Shown here: piece after piece, positions 6,622 through 12,125 of the stretch
How the letters are laid out: the number at the start of each line of letters is the position of its first letter
Numbering within the stretch: position 1 is the stretch's first letter
NCBI GenBank assembly: GCA_937907455.1
Contig: CALESQ010000009.1
Span: 1 to 12,125 of the forward strand
Direction: 5' to 3'
Source: an uncultured Caldilineales bacterium
Lineage (GTDB): Bacteria > Chloroflexota > Anaerolineae > JAAEKA01
Length of the DNA: 12,125 nt
Program-made: the position numbers and the translations under genes
The notes under the pieces: generated by a model
Told to the model about the DNA's origin: nothing
The model's input: the letters and a program-made list of their open reading frames with translations, nothing else
The model's database searches: none

Positions 6622-6630
6622 ATTGTACCA
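6622..6630 (-). promoter_or_regulatory. Extended -10 promoter for holB
   Basis: On the minus strand TGGTACAAT (6630 to 6622) gives a TGn-TACAAT extended -10. The sequence at -35 spacing (TTCCCC) is poor, as is common for extended -10 promoters. Transcription would start near 6615, about 20 bases before the holB ATG. Confidence 0.45.
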
Positions 6631-6636
6631 CGCATC

Positions 6637-6687
6637 GGGGAATTGGGGAATTGGTAGAGTGAGAAGTGGGGGATTGGGGAGAGGGGG
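6637..6687 (+). repeat. G-run tract, possible G-quadruplex
   Basis: Five runs of four or five Gs (6637-6640, 6645-6648, 6668-6672, 6676-6679, 6683-6687) are separated mostly by short AT-rich spacers such as AATT, ATT and AGA. This purine-rich strand could fold into a G-quadruplex. It lies directly upstream of the holB promoter, between the divergent genes. Confidence 0.6.
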
Positions 6688-6696
6688 AATGAAAAA

Positions 6697-6725
6697 TTGG
6701 GCGATTGGAAGATTGCGGGTATGAT
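6697..6725 (+). promoter_or_regulatory. Candidate promoter reading into array 2 and trxA
   Basis: TTGGGC (6697-6702) and TATGAT (6720-6725) are spaced by 17 bases. No better promoter was found closer to trxA; the bases just before its ATG have no usable -35/-10 pair. If this is the true promoter, the trxA-trpB2 mRNA has a leader of about 500 nt that contains the whole repeat array. Confidence 0.35.
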
Positions 6726-6769
6726 AGGGCGCACTGCGCCTGAGCTGGATGTAGCCCTTAGTTGGTCGT

Positions 6770-7196
6770 AGACTGGCCAGGTTTGGAGATTGGGAACCAT
6801 CCCGCAGGGACCGGCCAGAGCTAAAATCTATTCGCTGCGGCCGGTCCCTCCGGGATGTGCCAATCTCCTGACCGAGTCCGCAGAGCGCGTCTGCAAGCAG
6901 TCTGGCTTGGTGATCCGCTGCGGCCGGTCCCTCCGGGATGTGCCAATCTCCTGACCGAGTCCGCAGAGCGCGTCTGCAAGCAGTCTGGCTTGGTGATCCG
7001 CTGCGGCCGGTCCCTCCGGGATGTGCCAATCTCCTGACCGAGTCCGCAGAGCGCGTCTGCAAGCAGTCTGGCTTGGTGATCCGCTGCGGCCGGTCCCTCC
7101 GGGATGTGCCAATCTCCTGACCGAGTCCGCAGAGTGCGTCCGCAAGCACAGACTGGCTCGGTCTGGAGATTGGGAACCATCCCGCAGGGACCGGCC
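6770..7196. repeat. Intergenic repeat array 2 (A'-B'x4-A')
   Basis: The modules are the same as in array 1, in the opposite orientation. Reverse-complement A modules sit at both ends (6770-6816 and 7148-7196), sharing the core GGAGATTGGGAACCATCCCG, with four reverse-complement B modules beginning at 6839, 6922, 7005 and 7088. A' and the neighbouring B' are inverted to each other, so both ends of the array can fold into long hairpins (6770-6880 and 7088-7196). The array fills most of the gap between the divergent holB and trxA genes. No ORF for a transposase or RAYT protein is present. Open frames across it in several registers are a by-product of its lack of stop codons. Confidence 0.9.
6833..7147. 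repeat. 83-bp tandem repeat within array 2
   Basis: Three consecutive 83-bp units (6833-6915, 6916-6998, 6999-7081) read identical by eye. A fourth (7082-7147) is the same at first, then diverges after GTCCGCAGAG and joins the right-hand A module. Each unit is a B' module plus a linker GCAAGCAGTCTGGCTTGGTG. The unit length is not a multiple of three, which argues against a coding repeat. The units are uninterrupted, with no variable spacers. Confidence 0.95.
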
Positions 7197-7240
7197 AGAG
7201 CGTTGGCCGACTAGAGTTTTTATTTTTATGGAGAAACCTT

Positions 7241-7564
7241 ATGACAAAACCAGTTGTTGTTTCCGATGCCAGTTTTCAACGGGATGTGCTGCAAGCATCT
7301 CTGCCGACTTTGACCGATTTCTGGGCCACCTGGTGCGGGCCATGCAAGATGATTGCACCCATCCTCAACGAGCTGGCCGTCGAGTATGCCGGCAAGCTGG
7401 CTATTGCCAAGCTGGATGTGGATGAGAATCCCTCCACCGCAATGGCCTATGGCGTGATGAGCATTCCTACGCTGATTCTGTTCAAGGATGGCAAACCGGT
7501 GGAGCGCATTGTCGGCTATATGCCCAAAGATCGCTTGCTGAAGCAACTGACAGCCCATCTGTAG
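7241..7564 (+). CDS. trxA: Thioredoxin
   Basis: This is a 107-residue thioredoxin, a cytoplasmic protein disulfide reductase. The active site is W31-C32-G33-P34-C35 in FWATWCGPCKM, and the cis-proline loop is S74-I75-P76-T77. The length and the motifs KLDVDENP and LILFKDGKPV are standard for the family. GGAGA (7230-7234) lies six bases before the ATG. trpB2 follows after 30 bases on the same strand, so the two are probably one operon. The array upstream is likely part of its leader. It could serve general redox needs; a specific tie to TrpB2 is not shown. Confidence 0.97.
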   Translation: MTKPVVVSDASFQRDVLQASLPTLTDFWATWCGPCKMIAPILNELAVEYAGKLAIAKLDVDENPSTAMAYGVMSIPTLILFKDGKPVERIVGYMPKDRLLKQLTAHL

Positions 7565-7594
7565 TTTTATTTTGTGCAAGGAGATGTCTAAGCC

Positions 7595-8965
7595 ATGACT
7601 CTAACCAAGCTCGTGCTGTCTGAGCAAGATATGCCTACGCATTGGTACAACCTGAATGCCGATTTGCCCGCAGCCGGTGTCGAGATGCCTCCGGTGCTGC
7701 ATCCGGTGACGCTCCAGCCAATCGGCCCGGCCGATCTGGCTGTGCTGTTCCCGATGTCGCTGATTATGCAGGAGGTGAGCACAGAACGGCTGATTGAAAT
7801 CCCCGATGAGGTGCAGTCGCTGTATCGGCTGTGGCGACCCACCGCGTTGCACCGCGCGCTGCGTTGGGAGAAGGCGCTGGACACACCTGCCAAAATCTAT
7901 TACAAGTACGAAGGCAGCAGCCCAGCAGGTAGCCATAAGCCTAACACCGCCATTGCTCAGGCTTACTACAACAAAGAGGCAGGCATCCGGCGGCTGACCA
8001 CTGAAACGGGTGCAGGGCAATGGGGCAGCGCGCTGTCTTTTGCCTGTCAGGCCTTTGGCATTGAGTGCAAGGTGTACATGGTAAAGGTCAGCTACCAGCA
8101 AAAGCCCTATCGCCGCAGTCTGATGCAAACCTGGGGGGCCACTGTGATCCCCAGCCCCAGCCCGGAAACGAATGCCGGCCGTGCTATCCTGGCGCAGAAT
8201 CCCGACAGCACAGGCAGTCTGGGCATTGCCATCAGCGAGGCGGTGGAAGAGGCAGCCACGCGTGAAGACACCAACTACAGCCTGGGCAGCGTGTTGAACC
8301 ATGTGCTGATGCACCAGACGGTGATCGGTCAGGAGACGCTGAAGCAGATGGAGCTGATCGGTGCGGATTATCCCGATGTGGCTGTGGCTTGCGTGGGTGG
8401 CGGCAGCAACTTTGGCGGCTTTGCTTTTCCCATGCTGCGCGAGAACATCGTCAATGGCCGCAAGACTCGCATTATTGCTGCAGAGCCGTTGGCTGCACCG
8501 AGCATTACCCGCGGCAAATATGCCTACGACTATGGCGATACGGCTAAAATGGCCCCGGTGGTGAAGATGCACACCCTGGGTCACGATTTTCTACCGGCGC
8601 CGATCCACGCCGGTGGGCTGCGCTATCACGGCATGGCCCCGCAGGTGAGTGCTGTAGCTCATGCCGGGCTGATTGAGGCGCGCGCGGTGGCGCAGCGTGG
8701 CATTTTCGATGCGGCTATGAGTTTCACCCGCGCCGAGGGCATTTTGCCCGCGCCGGAAACCGCACATGCTATCTTGGTTGCCATGCAGGAAGCACTGGCT
8801 TGTCGCGAAAGTGGCAAAGCCAGCACCATTGTCTTTAACCTCAGCGGCCACGGCCATTTTGACCTGGCCTCCTACGACGCCTATCTGCAAGACCGGCTGG
8901 AAGATTATGAGTACCCCGCGGAAGCGATTGGAAAATCGCTGGCTAACCTGCCTAAGGTAGTGTGA
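7595..8965 (+). CDS. trpB: Tryptophan synthase beta chain, TrpB2 type
   Basis: This PLP enzyme makes L-tryptophan from indole and serine. At 456 residues, with a long N-terminal extension before RPTALHRALRWEKAL (81-95), it belongs to the TrpB2 group rather than the roughly 400-residue TrpB1 that partners TrpA. The PLP lysine is K115 in SHKPN. E137 in ETGAGQWG (137-144) is the catalytic acid region, with W143 in place of the His of TrpB1, as in TrpB2 proteins. GGGSN (268-272) binds the PLP phosphate, and SGHG (417-420) is near the C-terminus. AAGGAGA lies ten bases before the ATG. No trpA is nearby, which fits TrpB2 acting alone or as an indole-salvage enzyme. Confidence 0.95.
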   Translation: MTLTKLVLSEQDMPTHWYNLNADLPAAGVEMPPVLHPVTLQPIGPADLAVLFPMSLIMQEVSTERLIEIPDEVQSLYRLWRPTALHRALRWEKALDTPAKIYYKYEGSSPAGSHKPNTAIAQAYYNKEAGIRRLTTETGAGQWGSALSFACQAFGIECKVYMVKVSYQQKPYRRSLMQTWGATVIPSPSPETNAGRAILAQNPDSTGSLGIAISEAVEEAATREDTNYSLGSVLNHVLMHQTVIGQETLKQMELIGADYPDVAVACVGGGSNFGGFAFPMLRENIVNGRKTRIIAAEPLAAPSITRGKYAYDYGDTAKMAPVVKMHTLGHDFLPAPIHAGGLRYHGMAPQVSAVAHAGLIEARAVAQRGIFDAAMSFTRAEGILPAPETAHAILVAMQEALACRESGKASTIVFNLSGHGHFDLASYDAYLQDRLEDYEYPAEAIGKSLANLPKVV

Positions 8966-8996
8966 GAATGAGAGAAGGATAGTACTTTTGTTGTAG

Positions 8997-9041
8997 AAAA
9001 CGCCGCTGGCACAAAAGCTGTTTGTGCCAGCGGCGTTTTTT
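8997..9041. terminator. Bidirectional terminator between trpB2 and murJ
   Basis: A perfect 19-bp stem (8997-9015 with 9021-9039) closes a five-base AGCTG loop. On the plus strand the T run spans 9036-9041; on the minus strand the complement of AAAA (8997-9000) provides the U-tract. It serves both the trxA-trpB2 and the C39-murJ transcripts, which converge here. Confidence 0.93.
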
Positions 9042-9053
9042 AAACGGGGAAGT

Positions 9054-10631
9054 TCAGGCGCGCTGTACCACGGCCAGCATTAACCGTTTTAGCTCTTTGA
9101 CCCCAAGAAGCTGCGCGGCGACAAGGTAAACCAATGCACCGCCCGCACTGCCCAACAGCAGTTGAGCCAATGTGCCCAGGCCGCGGCTTTGTGCCAGGGC
9201 CAGCAGCCCGGCCACGGCCACGGCCATTACCGCGCTGGCTGCCAGGATGCGGACCAGCGCATGAAGCAAGCTGCGCCCTTCGATGCCGTGCCAGCGGCGA
9301 CGCAGCAACGCCATCAGCACCAGCACCTCTAGTGTGATCGCTACTGAGTTGCCTAATGCCAGTCCACCGGCACCCAGGGGAACCATCAGAACCATGCCAA
9401 GCGCCAGACTGAGCAAGGCCGATACCACCGCTACGATTAGCGGCGTTACGGTGTCTTGCTGGGCAAAAAAGGCGCGTGCGGCTAGCTCCAGACAGGAATG
9501 CCCTACCAACCCCAGGGCATAGAAGCGTAAGGTGTTGTAGACTGCATCTACGGCGGCTGCATCGAATTGGCCGCGTTGGTAAAGAAAGGCCAATAACGGG
9601 CGGCCCAGCAGAATCAGGCCAAAGGCAGCAGGCACAGTGAGCGCTATCACCAGGCGCAGCGTTTCGTTCAAGGTGCTGCGCAGCCGATCGGTCGCCCCCA
9701 GCGCGGCTAATTCAGCCAGAGTGGGAAAGGCTACCAGGCCAAAGGCGGTGCCGATGATGGTTTCCGGCAACTGCATGGCATCCCAGCCCCATTCCAGCGC
9801 GCTGATGCCGCCACTGCCCAGCCGTGAAGCCAGGTTGGTGGTGAGTACCAACGAAAACTGGAACACAAACAGATCCAGAATGCGCGGCCCCATAAGCCAG
9901 AAGACACGGCGCACTGCACCGCTGTATGGCCCGCGCAGATCCAGCACTGGTTGCCAGCGAAAGCCATAATGCAGCAGCACCGGAACCTTGACCAGCAGGT
10001 GCAGCAGAGAGCCGATCACTGCACCCGCGGCCAGGCCCATCACGCCGAAACGGGGAGCCAACCAGAGCGCGCCCGCAGCAATACCCAGCGGGTAGAGTGC
10101 TGCACCCAGCGCGGGCATTAAAAAGTGCTTGAAGCTGTTGAGCGCGCTGCCCCACACGGCGCTTACGCCGAAGATCAGCGTGGAAAGCAGCACGATCCGC
10201 ATCACCTGCGCGGTCTGAGCCTGCTCAGCCGGGGTGAAGCCAGGCGCGATTACGCTGCGCACCAGCCAGGGCGCAGCCAGCGCGGCCAGCAGCGCGGCAA
10301 CAGCAACCACCAGCACCACCAGGTTGGTAATGGCCGCGGCTAAACGCCACGCACCGGCGCGGTCATCCTCCGCCAGAAAGTCGGCAAATACTGGGATAAA
10401 GGCTGTGGCGAGCGCGCCACCGGCCACAATGCTGAACAGTAGATCGGGCAGCTTGAAGGCGGCGTAATAGGCATCCAGCTCGGCCCCAATACCAAAGCGC
10501 GAGGCAATGAGGATGTTGCGCAGCATGCCCGCGGCAGCGGCGAGGCCAAAGGAAACGGCCACCACCAGCACGTTGCGCACAATGTGCGACAGTCGTGAGG
10601 GGGTAGCCGTTGCAGCGGGGCGAATTGTCAT
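9054..10631 (-). CDS. murJ: MurJ-family lipid II flippase
   Basis: This 525-residue multi-pass membrane protein of the MOP superfamily flips lipid-linked peptidoglycan precursors across the cytoplasmic membrane. About 14 hydrophobic segments are visible. Family motifs are LDAYYAAFKLPDLL (52-65), ASRLGSGGISALEWGWDAMQLPE (268-290, listed here by its ends), AFGLVAFPTLAEL (296-308), YQRGQFD (351-357) and ARAFFAQQDTVTP (385-397). By alignment to remembered E. coli MurJ, R38 and D53 match essential R24 and D39, whereas the positions of R18 and R52 appear to be Ala and Phe. The ATG is five bases after the stop of the C39 gene and has no Shine-Dalgarno, so translation is probably coupled. A flippase for another lipid-linked glycan is possible. 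Confidence 0.9.
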   Translation of the reverse strand: MTIRPAATATPSRLSHIVRNVLVVAVSFGLAAAAGMLRNILIASRFGIGAELDAYYAAFKLPDLLFSIVAGGALATAFIPVFADFLAEDDRAGAWRLAAAITNLVVLVVAVAALLAALAAPWLVRSVIAPGFTPAEQAQTAQVMRIVLLSTLIFGVSAVWGSALNSFKHFLMPALGAALYPLGIAAGALWLAPRFGVMGLAAGAVIGSLLHLLVKVPVLLHYGFRWQPVLDLRGPYSGAVRRVFWLMGPRILDLFVFQFSLVLTTNLASRLGSGGISALEWGWDAMQLPETIIGTAFGLVAFPTLAELAALGATDRLRSTLNETLRLVIALTVPAAFGLILLGRPLLAFLYQRGQFDAAAVDAVYNTLRFYALGLVGHSCLELAARAFFAQQDTVTPLIVAVVSALLSLALGMVLMVPLGAGGLALGNSVAITLEVLVLMALLRRRWHGIEGRSLLHALVRILAASAVMAVAVAGLLALAQSRGLGTLAQLLLGSAGGALVYLVAAQLLGVKELKRLMLAVVQRA

Positions 10632-10636
10632 GCGGG

Positions 10637-12010
10637 CTAGCTGGCCGGCAGCGTGCTCAGGGCATCGCTGGCATCGCTGTAGTTGCTGCGCAACTCAACC
10701 GCGCGCTGATAGGCTTGCCGCGCGCCGACCAGATCGCCGGTGGCTTGCAGGGCACGGCCGCGCCAATAGAACGATTCTTCGATATTGCCGCCGGTAGCCA
10801 TGACGCTATCGGCTAGTGCCAGCACCTCAGCGTAGCGACCGGTCTCGAAGTAAGCGTGATAAGGTTCGAACTGGTACCATAACATGCGGTAGGGCAGACC
10901 AATCACCCGGGCCTGGTTGAAGGCGGTGACGGCGTCTTCGTAGCGCCCCAGCGCGGTGAGGCTGTTGCCCAGATTGAACCAGGCAAAGGCGTCGCTGGGG
11001 TTGGCGGCGGCTGCGGCCTGGTTGCGTTCCAGCGAGCGTTCCCACATCACCCCATCGTTCATCTCGTCACCGAGGATTTCCTGCACCTGTGCCGCGTGAG
11101 CGTCATCATAGATCACGACATGCGTGCCGTTGAACACATGCCAGTGGGCGAGCAGGGTATCATAGGAGATCAAAATGCCGGAATAGGGATCGGCGCTGAT
11201 CAGTCCCTCGGTGACGAAAGAGTCGTATACCAGCCATTTGCGGTTGACATCATCGAAGCCGACCACCAGGCGATAGTGCCCCATGCCGCCTTCGTAGTTC
11301 ATCCAGGTTTCGATCAATACAGGGATGCCCGCGTTGATCAGGCGTTGCAGGCGCTCACTGCTGCCATTGACGCGCATCAGCGCGTGGAAACCCTGCCCCT
11401 GAGCAAACGCCGCCATCTGTGCCGGGCTGACGTTCTTGTCGTCCCAAAATGGCTTGAGGGCATCGGCCACCTGCTTCTGGGTAACCGTAGAGCCGAAATA
11501 GCTCAGGTTCATAGCCAGCGTGGTGGGACCGCAGTTGTTCCACTTTTGCCAGTCGTGGCGCACGCCGCTGAGGTAGACAAAGCCATTACTGCTGTCGGAA
11601 ACCGGGGTGGCTGTGGGCGTGGGAGTTACGGTAGGCGTGGTGGTAGGTGTGGCTGTGGGCGGATCGGGTACGTTTTCTACCGGCGCGAAAGCCTCCTCAG
11701 GAGCCAGGGATGTGGCGGTAGGTGTGGGTGTGGCAGGCGCTGTAGGCGTGAAGGTGGCAACAGGCTGGGCGTTGGCAATGAGTTGCAGGGCATCATTGCC
11801 AGACTGAGCTACAAGCGGCGTGGGAGCGAACGGTTCAATGTCCCGTCCTCCGCCTTTGTGCTGGGCCACGGCCACGCGGGTGCGCAACAACAGCCCTTCA
11901 GGGCCATCATAGCGTATACTGCCAATTACCGTGCCAGTGAACAGCAATAGTAACACCGCAACAGCCAGAGCAATTCGTAACTTGCGTTTTGGTCTTAACA
12001 ATCTCTCCAT
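10637..12010 (-). CDS. Membrane-anchored C39-like peptidase with TPR tail
   Basis: The 457 residues start with a basic stretch and a single hydrophobic helix (about 12-30), a signal anchor that places the rest outside the membrane. A Thr/Pro/Ala-rich linker (about 86-137, with PTPTAT repeats) leads to a papain-like C39_2 domain: Q155, catalytic C160 in NNCGPTT, H245 in GMGHYRLVVG and D263 in VYDSF. Two or three TPR units follow (about 338-455: AWFNLGNSLTALGRYEDAVTAF, FYWRGRALQATGDLVGARQAY, given as landmarks). The substrate is unknown; proteolysis or protein-protein scaffolding at the envelope are both possible. It precedes murJ by five bases. No Shine-Dalgarno precedes the ATG, and a promoter lies so close that the mRNA may be leaderless. 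Confidence 0.88.
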   Translation of the reverse strand: MERLLRPKRKLRIALAVAVLLLLFTGTVIGSIRYDGPEGLLLRTRVAVAQHKGGGRDIEPFAPTPLVAQSGNDALQLIANAQPVATFTPTAPATPTPTATSLAPEEAFAPVENVPDPPTATPTTTPTVTPTPTATPVSDSSNGFVYLSGVRHDWQKWNNCGPTTLAMNLSYFGSTVTQKQVADALKPFWDDKNVSPAQMAAFAQGQGFHALMRVNGSSERLQRLINAGIPVLIETWMNYEGGMGHYRLVVGFDDVNRKWLVYDSFVTEGLISADPYSGILISYDTLLAHWHVFNGTHVVIYDDAHAAQVQEILGDEMNDGVMWERSLERNQAAAAANPSDAFAWFNLGNSLTALGRYEDAVTAFNQARVIGLPYRMLWYQFEPYHAYFETGRYAEVLALADSVMATGGNIEESFYWRGRALQATGDLVGARQAYQRAVELRSNYSDASDALSTLPAS

Positions 12011-12019
12011 AGTTTTTGC

Positions 12020-12048
12020 ATTTTATCCGGCTTTGCTGTGTGTGGCAA
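12020..12048 (-). promoter_or_regulatory. Promoter of the C39-murJ operon
   Basis: On the minus strand TTGCCA (12048 to 12043) and TAAAAT (12025 to 12020) are spaced by exactly 17 bases. The ATG begins at 12010, only nine bases after the -10, so a usual start site would leave a leader of about three or four bases. Confidence 0.6.
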
Positions 12049-12125
12049 GTGGCAGATGATTAAGAGTTTGTAATCTCAGTAGTTCACGATTTTGGCAGTT
12101 GAGCAGGTAAGGGCAGGGCCATGAC

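Noticed and set aside
6833..7147. CRISPR array
   Set aside because: The 83-bp units are repeated whole and nearly identical, with no unique spacers between short repeats, and no cas genes are present.
6595..7149. N-terminal extension of HolB through array 2
   Set aside because: The frame is open only because the repeats lack stop codons. The HolB homology begins at the ATG at 6594, which has its own SD and promoter.
6755..7215. Target-site duplication flanking array 2
   Set aside because: GTTGGTCG on the left and GTTGGCCG on the right look alike but are not exact and overlap repeat-derived sequence, so insertion by transposition is not proven.
11096..11950. Plus-strand frame opposite the C39-like peptidase
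   Set aside because: Its Gly/Val-rich stretch is the antisense of the Thr/Pro linker, and the minus strand has catalytic C, H and D in a proper domain order.
12084..12125. C-terminal tail of a minus-strand gene entering from the right edge (stop at 12086-12084)
   Set aside because: Only 13 codons are visible and another frame is also open here, so it cannot be told from chance.

Overview
The window is a dense piece of a GC-rich bacterial chromosome. It most resembles Chloroflexota (Anaerolineae/Caldilineae-like). The reasons are a secreted C39-like peptidase with a Thr/Pro-rich linker and TPR tail, an RNase Y plus SpoVS pair, a TrpB2-type tryptophan synthase beta chain, a MurJ-type flippase with unusual residues, and long GC-rich intergenic repeats. 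The phylum is an inference from gene content. No rRNA or marker gene is present to settle it.

Layout from left to right. Positions 1-5 are the first bases of a minus-strand gene leaving the window; its strong Shine-Dalgarno can be masked by a perfect 10-bp inverted repeat. Positions 70-529 hold no convincing protein gene. They do hold a plausible promoter, several hairpins and a good intrinsic terminator, so a short RNA or a recX attenuator is possible. Next come recX and rny (RNase Y) on the plus strand, a repeat array (2794-3177), a very strong terminator (3205-3240), and spoVS. Converging on spoVS is a minus-strand operon, holB - ricT - methyltransferase (6594 down to 3803), which matches the holB-yaaT order known from Bacillus. 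A second, larger repeat array (6770-7196) built from the same two modules fills the divergent gap between holB and a plus-strand pair, trxA - trpB2 (7241-8965). A 19-bp bidirectional terminator separates trpB2 from a minus-strand pair, C39-peptidase/TPR protein - murJ (12010 down to 9054). The right edge is non-coding as far as can be seen.

Functional themes. RNase Y and RicT are known in Bacillus to work together in mRNA processing, and both occur here along with SpoVS. The murJ pair concerns the cell envelope. recX and holB concern DNA recombination and replication. The least explained content is non-coding: a two-module inverted-repeat family present twice in intergenic DNA that is probably transcribed as UTRs, the possible RNA or attenuator upstream of recX, and the SD-sequestering leader at the left edge.
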